DNA of 64,000 nt. It comes from Cymbidium sinense. Lineage: Eukaryota > Streptophyta > Magnoliopsida > Asparagales > Orchidaceae. Both the position numbers and the translations under genes were made by a program. The first letter of the stretch is position 1; every line of letters starts with the position of its first letter. The stretch lies in NCBI GenBank assembly GCA_021442155.1, contig CM038223.1:33268983-33332982 (forward strand), in the 5' to 3' direction. The notes beneath the pieces were generated by a model. The model worked only from the letters and a program-made list of their open reading frames with translations, did no database searches and was not told the DNA's origin. Below are positions 24,561 through 36,429 of this stretch, one piece after another.

Positions 24561-25640
24561 TCCAGATGATCTTCAAATCAAGGACACACCTTCAGAATTT
24601 GAAGAGGAGATCCATTCAATAATTAATAAGCTTAAAGAAATTAACCTCAAGACCAAAAAAAATCCACGCCTGACATACATTAGTTTGTTGCTGAATGAAG
24701 AAGAAATCAATGACTTAGTTAGGCTATTGACTGAGTTTAAAGACTGCTTTACTTAGAGTTATGAAGAGATGGCCATATTATCTCTTGACATAGCAATCCA
24801 TAAGCTAGCAATAGATCCTAGTGCTAACCCTATTAAGCAAGTGCCAAGACATATGCGATTAGAAATCAAACAACGGGTCATTTTTGAAGTCAAGAAATTG
24901 ATCAATGCTGGTTTCATCAGGGAAGAAAAATACTCCTACTTTGTTAGCTAGTGTTGTACAAGTTAAGAAGAAGAATGACCAAATTTGTATATGCATCGAT
25001 TTTAGGGACTTAAATAAGGCATGTCTTAAGGATGAGTTTCCTCTTCTTATACCAGAATTAATGGTGGTCATTGCCTCATATCATGCAATTTTCTCTGGCT
25101 ATAACCAAATCAAGATGTCTCTTGAAGATAAAAGAAACACTACTTTCTGAACCCCAATCAAAATCTTTTGTTATAGGGTGATGCCTTTTGGCCTTAACAA
25201 TGCTGGTGTTGTATACCAATGGGCCATGACTTAGATCTTCAATGAACTCATCCATCATCAGGTTCAGTGCTATGTTGACGATCTAGTAGTCAAGAGTAGA
25301 GAAAAGGAAGACCATCTTTTTGACTTGAGAGTAGTTTTTGAACAGTTAAGACAAAATAATCTCAAAATGAATCCCCTTAAGTGTGCATTCGGAGTAGCTT
25401 TAGAGAAATTCCTTGGGTTTGTTGTCCAACATTGGGGAATAGAAATAGATCTAGAAAAGATTAATGTTATCTTAGAAATGCCACCTCTTAAGAGTTTAAC
25501 TCAACTTAGATCATTCCAAGGATGGCTAGCATATCTAAGATGCTTTATTTCCAACCTATCAGGGAGATGCAAGCCATTCTCAGCACTTATCAAAAAGGAT
25601 GCCAAGTTCAAGTGGGATGATAAGTGTTAGGATGCCATTG
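24561..25640 (+). pseudogene. pol: Reverse transcriptase of Element 1, decayed
   Basis: RT copies the element RNA into DNA. Conserved stretches in order: NEEEINDLVRLLTEFKDCF, KKLINAGFIRE, ICIDFRDLNKAC, FSGYNQIKMSLEDK, CYRVMPFGLNNAG, the intact catalytic box YVDDLVVKS (YVDD at 25,271-25,282), KMNPLKCAFGV, LEKFLGFVV and QLRSFQGWLAYLRCFISNL. A frameshift lies near 24,928, and stops at 24,754, 25,148 and 25,231. The last two replace residues that are normally Arg and Gln. Confidence 0.9.
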
Positions 25641-26125
25641 AAGACATCAAATAATATTTGGTGAAGCCATTAGTTCTAGCAGCCCCTATCCCAGCCCGGC
25701 CACTCATCCTCTTCACTGTAGCATTTGATGACTCTCTCGATGCTCTGTTGGCCCAAGCCAATGATGAAGGGAAGGAGAATGCTCTCTACTGCTTCAGCCA
25801 TCATTTAATTTCTATAGAAGTAAATTATCCACCTATTGAGAAACATTGCCTAGCTTTGAAGTTTGCATATCAGAAGCTACGACATTATATGCTTTCTCAT
25901 AAAGTGAACTTGATCTCCAGAACCAATCCACTGCAGTACCTCATGACATGGCCAATACTATTCAGATGTTTGACATGATGGTCCATGATCCTCTTGTAGT
26001 TTGATATCACATTCATACCCCTCCGTGTGGTAAAAGAACAAGCACTAGCGGATTTCTTAGCAGCACACCCACTTTCTGTTGATTCTCCACTTAATGACGA
26101 TCTGCCGATGAACAAATCATGAACT
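25641..26125 (+). pseudogene. pol: RNase H (gypsy type) of Element 1, decayed
   Basis: It degrades the RNA strand during reverse transcription. The order is LVLAAPIPARPLILF, DDSLDALLAQ, NALYCFSHHL, NYPPIEKHCLALKFA and LISRTNPLQYLM, then ITFIPLRVVKEQALADFLAAHP at the C-terminal end. Same frame as RT, with stops near 25,628, 25,652 and 25,976. In this lineage the domain is often catalytically weak and is backed up by the second RNase H. Confidence 0.85.
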
Positions 26126-26585
26126 TAGTGGAGGTTGACAATTTTCAATGGGAGATGTATTTTGATGGTGTAGCTTCTTTTCAAAAAGGGGAAGCACCAT
26201 GAACTACTTGTCTAGGAAAGGCAAGGGTAGCAATAGTTCCCCTAAATTCTCATACTATCTTTCCAACCCCTACAGAAACAATAAAGTCGAGTATGAGGCT
26301 TTGATTGCTAGTCTAGAGTTAGCCATCAATATTAGTGTCAAGAGCATCAACATCTTTGGGGATTCTCCGTTAGTCATCAACCAGATTGTCGGGCCCTACA
26401 AGGTTCTCAAACCCAAGCTTCATCATTACCACGAGTATACCATAGAGCTGTTGGCCCAAATCCCTAAGGTCACCATCTACAAGGTTCCCCAAGTAGAGAA
26501 CGCAGTGGCAGATGCTTTGGCTAAACTTTCTAAAGAATTGGCATATCCGAAAGATGAGTCCATTTCAATAAGGGTCCAAAATTAA
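26126..26585 (+). pseudogene. pol: Second, archaeal-type RNase H of Element 1 (Tat hallmark)
   Basis: It starts with WEMYFDGVASFQKG in the RT frame, shifts frame near 26,200, and continues open to 26,583 with NNKVEYEALIASLELA, INIFGDSPLVINQIVG and VPQVENAVADALAKLS. The catalytic positions FDG, EYE, GDS and ADALA are all still readable. A second RNase H at this place separates the Tat lineage from most other Ty3/gypsy elements. Only a frameshift breaks it. Confidence 0.85.
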
Positions 26586-26739
26586 CAAGTCTTATCCCTT
26601 ATTGATGTTGAACTCATCAAGAGACTTTCTCTTGGACGGGAGGTTACCATTACCTATAAGGACAAGGAGCTGAATTGGAGGCAACTATTTAAACACCGCC
26701 AAACTATCTCAAAAAAAAGTCGTAAGCCCATCAGGTGAA

Positions 26740-27890
26740 ACAGAGAGCTCTCTCCTATGCTCTCATTGATGGAACCCTGTACCGCCGGTCCTTTGACTAG
26801 GTGTGGTTACATTGATTTATATAAACACGAAGCCCATGTCATAGTAACTGAAGTACATTTAGGTCTATGCGGAGGGCATCAATTTGGTACAAAGATTAAG
26901 ATGAAGATCAAGAGACTAGAATACTATTGGCCTTTGATGATTGCAGACTGCATGGATGTAGCTAGCACATGCCATAAGTGTCAGGTACATGGTGTGGTCC
27001 TCCCAAGCAACATTCTACACCTACATTGGCCATTCAGTGTTGGTACCATTGTGGATTCGATCGATCCTCCTTCTTCCAAGGGTCATCGGTCCATCTTAGC
27101 TACCACCGACTACTTTTCAAAGGGGGCGGAGGCAATCCCACTTAGAGAGGTCACAACTTAGCTTGTGCTTCAATTTTTTTAGGAACCATATCGTATATTG
27201 GTTTGGGATGCCTTGATGAATTATATCTGATAATGGTACTGCATTCAAAAGCACCAAGATCAACAGCTTCGCTAGAAGACATGGTATAGATTGGAGATAC
27301 TCTACCATCTACTACACTAGAGAAAATGGCTTAGCAGAAGCATTCAACAAAATTATCATCTAGATACTAAAGAAAACTCTTGACGATAATAAACAGTAGT
27401 GGAATAAGCAGTTGGTTGAAGCCTTATGGACCTACCATACCACATATCGAACTCCAACTCAATCTACCCCATTTTCCTTATTGTATGGGTCTGAAGCCGT
27501 TCTACCTTTAGAAGTTCAACTCCCATCACTAAGGATAGCATTGGGTATCAAGATTACTACAGAGCAGAATGCAAAGTTATGGTTAGAAGTGCTCGAAGGT
27601 TTGGAGGAGAGTCACCTACAGGCGTGCCAAAACCTTGAGTTGTACAAGGCCAAAATGATTCAAGCTCATAATAAGCTGGTCCGCCCTAGGTCTTTCTGAG
27701 TTGGAGAACTTATGTTAGTCTTAAGGAGACCAATTGTTGCCTGTTGAAAGATGGGAGGTAAGTTTGAACCCACTTGGGAAGGCCCCTATGTCATAGAGAA
27801 TGCCTACCAAGGAGGATCTTATTAGCTTATTGATTGTAAAGGGGAACACCCGATGTTTCCAATTAGTGGGCTCTATTTGAAGAAATATTA
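26740..27890 (+). pseudogene. pol: Integrase of Element 1, decayed
   Basis: Integrase inserts the new DNA copy. N-terminal HHCC zinc motif: EVHLGLCGGH and CHKC (about 26,850-26,985). Core: Asp in DSIDPPSS (27,063), Asp in IISDNGTAF (27,229), Glu in GLAEAFNK (27,337); the last two are exactly 35 residues apart, the D35E spacing of active integrases. The C-terminal part at 27,412-27,699 is open (VEALWTYHTTYRTPTQSTPF, then YGSEAVLPLEVQLP). 27,700-27,890 continues with a decayed LVLRRP...GPYVIENAYQGG tail. One frameshift falls between 27,161 and 27,220, and there are several stops. Confidence 0.9.
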
Positions 27891-30800
27891 CCCATCAAAA
27901 TCATGTATGAAAATAATTCTATCAATCAACAAAAATTTGATTCTATTTTAACAAAATCTTCTCTTATTTTGAAGTGTTGTTTGCTTGTCTTGTGAATTTT
28001 CCATGATGTGTTTAAGGTAGGTGTAAGAGTTTTCCAGTGGCATCCTTTTTTAGCAGGAATTCCTATTTTCCATCCATTTCATCATTTCATCAAATTCCCT
28101 CAATATGTTTAAGGTAGGTATAAGAGTCCCCCAGTGGCATCCTATCCCTCTTTCACAACACAAACATAATCAAACACATTTTTTTGTGCTATTAGAATAG
28201 GTGTGAGAAAACCCAAGTGGCATCCTATTTTGATTAGCACAACTAAGTTTGGTGCGAGAGAACCCAAGCGGCATCCTTTCTTAGCAGGAATTCCTGTTTG
28301 TCATCCGTGGAACTATTTCATCAAATCTCTAAGTGTGTTTAAGGTTGGTGTAAGAGTCCCCCAGTGGCATCCTATTCCCTTTAACACATGCACAAGTACA
28401 AACACAAATCTTTTGTCTAGGGTTACTTTGATGTGGGAGCAAGCCCCCTGTGGCACTCACTCATTTAGCAGCTCTAGCTCAGGTCTACATGCTTCCTTGC
28501 TAGTATGTTACCCTAGTGATCATTTATTCAGATGATGTGAGTCCCCGCATTTTCTTCCTTTACTTGACCATTGCAAACCAATGAGCACCTTGCTAGTATG
28601 GTAGACTTCACTACCCAGTTATTAAGCTACCTCATGTTGACTTTGTTTAAGAAGATGTGAGTCCCCGAGCTATCTTCTTGAACTAATCATCATGATCTAA
28701 CTAGGTCGAGTACATTTGAGGTCTAGAATAAGTCCCCCAAAGGCTCCTTTTCTCTTGACTACATTTAAGTTGATATAAGTTCCCTAATGGCATTTACTCA
28801 GTAGTCATCCTAGGTCGGATGACACTTATTGAGCGGAAGACAGACTATCCCAGCAATCAGTTTCGGTATCGGAGGATGTGAGTCCTCAAACTTTTTTCCT
28901 AGGCTGATTGTTGCAAACCAACGGGCACCTTAGGTTGGTTGATGTTCACTATGCTACCAATGACTCACCTAATGGTTACACAACTCTTAGCAAATGTGAG
29001 TCCCTGAGCTTTCTCCTCGAGTTGGCTACCAAATACCTATTTCATATATGACTAACCATGTCATCTTCTCCAGGGTTTTGGATTAAGCCCTTAGTGGCCC
29101 CTCTCCCTGCGGGCATTCTATTTAAATCACATCCTTTGCAACCCCATTTAGACACTACTTGGGTTAATTTTGGATTGGGCAGTCCCCCTTTCATAGTAGC
29201 CACCCTTGTAGTTGGAGAATTTGTTCTACGGATGCATAGATTCTCCCTTGGTTCAGTAAATCTGAGATAAATCTAGGCTGATATAAGCTCTTTCTTAGTT
29301 TGATCCCTCGCAAATTAACAAGGTCCATGATAAAATAAACTAAACAAATAAACAATTAATTTTCTTGTGGATTCGGAATTCAAGCACCAAAAGGGCCCCT
29401 TTTCCCAAGCAGGCATCCTATCTTTAGGGTAGTGTCAGTAGAACTCCCTATAGGAATTGCCTGACTACCAGAGTTGAGATAAATCCCCGGGTCGGTACTC
29501 ACTCCATAGTCTCTCTTAAGTTAAATTTATTTTGTCACATGCTGGTTACCCCGGCAGTCATTCCTATGGAAGATATAAGACTATGATGCATTCTTTCTAG
29601 CATGATTATCACAAATCGATGGGCAGCCCTAGGTCAGGTTTGATTTGTTGCCCAAAGCAACTAATCACCCCAGTGGTCTTTTGTAGTTAAAGATGCGAGT
29701 CCTTGAGCTTTCTTCCCTTGAATTGATCATTGTAAACTAAAAGGCACTCCTTTGGTTGGATAGTTTTCCCATCAGTCGAGAAGCTATTCCCTTTGGTTCA
29801 GTAAATCTGAGATAAGTCTAGGCTGATATAAGCTTCATCTCAGTGTGATCCATCGCAAAGCAATGGAATCCATCAAAACAAACCAAAATTGAAATTAATC
29901 TTTGACTATCTTTGAGCTGATTTAAGTCCCCCAGCGGCATTCACTCAATAGTCAGCCTTAGGTCGGGTCTGATTTATTGCCCAAAGCAACTGATCACCCC
30001 AATGGTTTCTTATTTCTAGAAGTTATGAGTTCCCGTGCTTTCTTCTTAAGACTTGACCATTACAAATCGAAAGGAATTTCACTTGGTTGGATAGTCTTAC
30101 CATGTGGTTGGTAGAGTATTGCTTTTGGATTGGTAGATCTAAATTAGGTCTAGGCCTGCATGGCCCCTACTCAGTGCAATCCATCATAAACTGATGGGAC
30201 CCATCAGAATATATTAAAAAAATGCAATGTTGCCTTGCCAATAGATCACCCTAGCAACTGGTCCCTACTTTAGAGGTGTAAGTCTACTATGCTTTCTTTC
30301 TAGTACAACAGCTGCATATCAAAAGGTATTCCCTTTGGTTGGCTAGTTCTACTATGTGTTTAGTAAACTACCCCTTTGGATTGGTAAATCTGAGTTAGGT
30401 CTAAGCCTCCATGGCTCCTACGTAGGACGATCCATCGCAAACCAACAGGTTCCATTTTAGAATCTAAAATTAAAAATTTGAAACAAACAAAAATAATCAA
30501 CCAATCTAAATCCAATCTTTTGCTTCTTCTCAGTGAGTTGCAAATCTTTCTAGTTCCCCAGCGGATCTAGAATTCTAATCTCTCAGTAGATTTCATGACT
30601 CTTCCTTTTTTGAAGATTTGAACTTGCCTCCCTAGTGGAGAGTTCACTTCTCTATCCCTAATGGAGTCAAAACTAACACAATTAAACAAACAACAAATTC
30701 AACCCTCTTCCCTAGGAGACTTAATTAAACAAATCAAATTTCTCTCTAGAGAGACTCAAATCAAATCAAATCTCTCATCCCCATTATGGATGACTTGAAC

Positions 30801-31042
30801 CTGCTTCCCTAGTGGAAGGTTCACATACTCTATCCCTAGTGGATTCCTCCTTCCCTATCTTATGTCCTTGACATAAGTATAGCCACATCGCACTAAGCTC
30901 TTAATTCACTCTACATGGTGGGTTAGGAGTAGATTTCCTCTGTTAGTGTTTGTGATCATTCGGTGATGTTGATTGTTTCGATCAATACCAATATGTGTGG
31001 TGTTTCCTGTCAATCACACCACACCTATTGGGTGCCCTTTGT
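27891..31042 (+). repeat. Repetitive 3' untranslated region of Element 1
   Basis: About 3.1 kb without coding potential separates integrase from the 3' LTR. Degenerate repeats fill it: AGTGGCATCCT after GTAAGAG(T) at 28,025, 28,112, 28,198, 28,248 and 28,339; a larger ~230 bp unit starting TAGCAGGAATTCCT at 28,051 and 28,285; GATGTGAGTCC at 28,535, 28,654, 28,873 and 28,990; and AAATCTGAG(A/T)TA followed by GTCTAGGCTG at 29,262 and 29,803, with weaker copies near 30,140 and 30,385. No clear polypurine tract is seen right before 31,043. Confidence 0.65.
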
Positions 31043-34000
31043 TGACCTCAATTTTAGGATGAGCTCTCAACCCTTCCATCTTAAACATAGGACTCCTCTT
31101 AGATTTTAAGAGATCGTTAATCTTAAGACACATCTACTGATTAGGTGGACACTCATCCTAGCCCTAAAGACTTAAAAGAGTTAGCCATAGGAATGGGTCA
31201 TGCCTTAGGAGTGTTAGGAAAATTTTCCTACCCTATAGCTTGAACCACACTCCTTACTTCCTTCCTTCAAGTCAAACTCCAAATCAAATCAACATCAAAC
31301 TTAATTCAATTCCAGCTTAATTGATTTTCTCCAAACTCAAATAGATGCCACATGATTGAAACCCATGATTGGAACTTATGATTGAAGCCCATGATTGAAC
31401 TTCCAAATCTTGCCTAAGTCCTTTAATCCCCTCTTAAGGACTTAGCCTAAATCATGTTCAAATCAACTCGAACTCTTGAATTTTTCTCATAACTCATTTA
31501 TATTCTCATTTATATTCATATATATAAATGAAATATAAATTCAAATCAGTCAAACTAAATCCAAAATTTAATTCCATGTTCAAAATATTTCCTAAGTCCT
31601 TAATTCCCTCTTAAGGACCCAGTCTAAATCAAATTCAAACCACCTCGAACTCATGAAATTTTCTAATAACTCATTTATATTATCAATTATATTCACATAT
31701 ATAAATGAAATATAAATTTAAATCAATCAAACTAAATCCAAAATTCAATTCCAAGTTCAAAATATTTCCTAAGTCCTTAATTCCCTCTTTAGGACCTAGC
31801 CTAAATCAAATTCAAACCACTTTAAATTCATAAAATTTTCTCACAACCCATTTATATTCTCATTTATTTTCTTATATATAAATGAAATATAAATTCAAAT
31901 CAATCAAATCAAATTCCAAATTCAAATCATAAATCTTTCCTAAGTCACTTTGATTCCCTCTTAAGGACTTAGCCTAGATCTTGTTCAAACCACTTCAGAT
32001 CTTTGAACTCTTCTCATAACCCATTTGTATTCTCATTTATATTCACATATATAAATGGAATACAAATTCAAACTACTAGAACCAACTCCAAAATTAAACT
32101 CAAATTCAGTCAAAGTCCAACCTAAGCCTTTGAAGTCAAAATCTTGAACTTGTCCAAATTACTTTCAAATCAAGCCAAACCTTTGATTTTTCTTCATGAT
32201 TCAATCAATCCTTCAATCATGAATCCAAATATAAACATAAACTTCAATCACCACATCAAAACTCAATTCAAAAAATCAAACCTAAGTCAAACCCATGTTC
32301 ACCCCTTTGAACATGAAATTGTCAAATGAATCGAAACCCATTTGTATTCCCTTGTTCCTTTTGTATTCCCCCTCTTGGCTTTAAGAAAATTGGCATTATT
32401 CCAATTAAATGAAGCCCACCAAAAAATAAGTCAAGAGGGAATGGATTTCCTCCATGAAGAAGAGGAACAAGAGTGAAGGAGATAGGTCCATGGGAGCTAG
32501 GTGCTCAGCCAAGGTAGGAAAAGGGAGGAGATTCCCTTCTCCCTTCCAATCCTTCATCCAATCATGCTCTCAAGGCCAAGGGGGATTAAATCCTCCCTTT
32601 GGCTGACCCTCCCTCCGCTGGTAGCCAGAATCTGGTCAACTATAAGACCAAATACATGGCCGCCATGCGGGATCTTCGTGTTCCAAATGCACAGGACCAT
32701 GTGGCGAAGGTGCCACATCGGCGCCTCCATTTTAAAATGGTAAATCCCATTTTAGTTAAGTAAAAAATATTAAAAAATGCTAAAAATTTTAAATTTCTAT
32801 AAAAAATAAAATATAAATCCAAAAAAATGCAAATTTGAGCTTTATGGATTCATCTTAATGAGTATAATCCATTAAACCTAAAATCCCTAATTAATTTTGA
32901 ATAAATTAGGCTTATTTTGACTTTCAATGAAAATAATTAAACTCTAATTAATTCCAAACCATTAATCCAATTGAAATTAAACTTTGGGGAACTGAAATTA
33001 AGGTCAAAACACATAAGAAAAATTTTCATGAATTATTTCATTGTAATTCAAGAAACATCAATTTTCAAACTCTAAACCTTAATTTTAATTAAATAAATTG
33101 ATATAAAATAAAATAAATAATTATAATTGATCAAATAACTTCAAATCAACTTAACAAACTTAAATACACTAATGAATATCATTAGAACTTAATAAATCAT
33201 AAAATGCCCTAATTAGATAATTAGTTGAATTTAATAATTCAAATAATTAACTAGAACTTAAATAAATCACAATAAATCAACCAACTTTTCCAAAATTATG
33301 AATGATCCCTCTTTGGAAACATTTTTCAAAGAGGAATCAAAGAAAAAATAAAGCCCTTAAATGATCTTCATTAAATTAGGCTTAATTTAGGTTTTAATAA
33401 AATTATTAAAACATTAATTCCATCTTAATTATGCATCTAATCAAGATAAAACTTTGGAAATATAAAGTTGGCATGAAACCCCACTTCCCAGAATAATTTC
33501 AAACCCAATTGACCATTGGGTTGGAAATTGTTGAATTTACAAATCTCTAAGTCAATATAAATCAAATAATAAATATAAAAAAAATTCATAAAATCATAAA
33601 ATTTATAATGGAAATTGAGAGAATCCTAATTAACACCAGAACACTTAAGATAGTTCTCCAACATCCTAAATGAAAGAACTTGATCAAATTCATGCTTACA
33701 GATTAATAAAATTAATAATGAATATTAATAGTAATTAAACCTTAAGTTAATGAACTCATAATCAAACTAACTGATGAAATCCTAACATACAATCAATATA
33801 ACTTGAGAATGGATTCAAACATTAACCTAAGTGCCTCAGGTTAAGATAACTCAAACCAAATAAAATGAATATAAATTCAATAAACTTAAACATAATTCAA
33901 ATAAAACATTAATGAAAACTAAATAATTAAAATTAATTTAAATCAAATGAAATAATTCAAATTAAAATTAAACTAAATTAATAATGAAAAATAAAAAAAG

Positions 34001-36388
34001 TAAAAAAAATAAAATGAAGAGTTAAATTCCAAAAGAATTGAAACATTAATCCAAATTCCAAACTAAATTCAAATCCAAACCATCTAAATGAAACTAAAAG
34101 GATGAATTAAGATACTTATGGATCTTATTTATGCCTTTTGGATGAAGGTTTCATTAGAATTTAGGTTGTTGAATGGAATGGGTTCCATTCAAAAGTGCAG
34201 TCTATTCTACTTTTCATTCTTGAAAATCTAAACTTCACTTTAACAAAATAAAAGTGAAAATAAAAATGAAAAAAAAATCTTTAAATCATTTCAATTGAAA
34301 ACATACAAATGGTAAAATTCAAATAAACTCAGAATCAAAAATAAAACTTAAACTATAAAGGCTTAGCAAAATCTTGCTACATAAGCCTATTTTTTTCACA
34401 CACTAGATCATTAGGTCATGCACCCTAAACTTAGGTTAAGTCGTTCTACGATTTTTTGTGATATTCTGTGTTGTGATGTGATGTGCCTCACATATTTTTA
34501 TGGTGTATTATTTTAGACTGCATGTTTAGGATTATTTATCTATTAGACTGAATGGTAGGATGTTCTTTTTAAAATAAATATCTTTTTTTATAGGGGCTAT
34601 GTTAGAAAGAACAGTTATCATAAATAAATTAATGTTACTTTTTTGCACGATGTTAAGTCTTTAAGCATAGCCCATAAGATAGGTGGGCTTGGCTACAACT
34701 AAAGCTAAGCCCATATGTTTGAGAAATAAAGCTACTGTGTGCTATTTATATTTTTCTAACATCTATTTTGTAGGGCTTAAGATTTATTTTTGAATTTAAA
34801 ATATAAATTTGAGCATATAATTAGGTTAGGATCTACGGGGTCTAGGATTACCAGGAGATGGTGTAGAGGTCCTCTGTGAAGCACAATGGCAATCTCTAAA
34901 GAAGGAGACAATCATGGAAAGAAGACCCATAGATCTAAACTTGTAGTTCTAGGTCAGACTACATAAGGGTAGAGCTCTACTACTTGTTAGCACTTTCTTC
35001 CTAGGTGTATAGTGGTACCAGGCCACATTGATCTTTTTCTTAAACTAAAATTTTTCTTGATTTATTTTGCATGCACAATAGAATCAACCTATTTTTCTAG
35101 GTTTTTTTCTTTGTTGTGCTTTCCTGTGATGGATGCTTAAACATTGGCTTTCAGAAAAATAAATTTCTACCCAACATAAATCTATTCAACTCAAAACAAA
35201 AATAAAGAAAACTTGGAACCTCACATAAATTAAAGTTTTATGCAAAACCTAAAATCAATTAGTAACAATTAGCTCTCTAAAATTATGCAATCATATTGTT
35301 CTGAACTCTTGTGTGAGGCACTTCACCTATTACATATTAGGGCCACCTGACTTTTGAGGATGACCGCCTTCTTGGGGAAGTCTATCTATCTTTTATTGAT
35401 TTGGCCTATAACCAATTCTAATTACTTTGCATTTATTCATAAATTGCATACCTAAGACCTCAAATGAATCTTGAGTCAAAACATATAAAAATCTAAAAAA
35501 TGTGCATTAGAATGGACCATAATTCCCAAATGTGCATTAAAAATCTAAAAAATCAAAAAGATAACAGCCTAGCCATCTTGTATACATAAGCTTTAGTTTC
35601 ATGGATTTAGAATGCTCTTAGGTGGTGTTAGCTAGTAGCCCTTTCCAAGTAGGTTGTAAGTCTAGAGGAGTCAGGGATAGGTTAGCTCCCTCAAGTAAGA
35701 TAAATGGACCATAATTCCCAAAGTAAAATAAGTTTGAGCATCTCACTTGTGTCAAAAGTACATTTATTAAATTTTGAAACATCCTCCTTAAATTAATTTT
35801 TCAATCTTAAACATTTATGCAGTCCTATGCTACTAGAATCTAAGACCTAGACTTCTAGGAAAATGTCAACTTAAAATCTAAATTAAATTCTAAAATTTAA
35901 AGCCCAATTATAGGATAGTTGAAGTACATACTAGGCATTCCAATATTAATGAGCATTTCCTACTTCATCTCATTTGGATTATAAAAATAACTCTTTCCAC
36001 TTTAGATCAATCCTAATTAGAAATTCCAAAGATCATTTCTTTGAAAACCAATGTAGAAATCCTTAGAAATAATGACTTATTTCTTTAATCGAGAGTATTC
36101 TTAGGATGAAACCCATATCAAGATGTAATTAACTATAGGGGGCTTGCCTCTATAAGGAACCATGAACTTAGTTTAAAATAAACACTCTTCTACTTTTCAT
36201 GTAGTTCATGGGAAAACTCTTCGGTATATGAAACACCCATTAGCCTTAGGAGTCTTTTATTAAATGATTGAATCCATTATAGGATAACATGTTTATCTTT
36301 AAATATAATATGTTGATTATTTAATAATACATTTGATCATTCAAATAAGAAATTTCTAAACTCTATGTGGTGTCACAAATTTTTATCA
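31043..36388 (+). repeat. 3' LTR of Element 1 (different subtype after 1.3 kb)
   Basis: 31,043-32,340 follows 8,903-10,345 closely (same TGACCTCA start and tandem array). After that it departs: the TTGACC-rich block is absent, and 33,180-36,388 instead matches 38,886-42,145 much better than the 5' LTR. Landmarks of the distal part still align with all LTRs (ATCGAGAGTATTC at 36,087, TAATTAACTATAGGGG at 36,125). The TATA-like position has mutated to TACATAAG (34,960). The true end is uncertain because the usual ACCA terminus is not found. Confidence 0.65.
31410..32060 (+). repeat. ~180 bp tandem repeat in the 3' LTR (four units)
   Basis: Units begin near 31,417, 31,590, 31,770 and 31,947 with the same CCCTCTTAAGGAC core and AT palindrome as in the 5' LTR. 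There is one unit fewer than in the 5' copy, and no 116 bp duplication. Confidence 0.8.
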
Positions 36389-36429
36389 TTAATAGTACCT
36401 AGAATGATCTTGCATATCATTGGGCCTTA

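Larger units (their letters stand above)
8903..36388 (+). mobile_element. Element 1: giant Tat-lineage Ty3/gypsy LTR retrotransposon
   Basis: Components in order: 5' LTR, PBS at 16,897, hairpin-rich leader, gag, protease, RT, RNase H, second RNase H, integrase, a repetitive 3' untranslated region and a 3' LTR starting at 31,043. Its size of roughly 27 kb is like the Ogre group of Tat elements. All coding parts carry stops or frameshifts. The two LTRs share their first ~1.4 kb closely but then diverge into different subtypes, so the pair may not derive from one insertion. The right border (about 36,388) is approximate, and no target-site duplication was found. Confidence 0.75.

Noticed and set aside
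32501..32822. ORFs of 80 and 60 codons in the 3' LTR
   Set aside because: They overlap on opposite strands in a GC-richer LTR patch, with no motif and no conservation in the 5' LTR.
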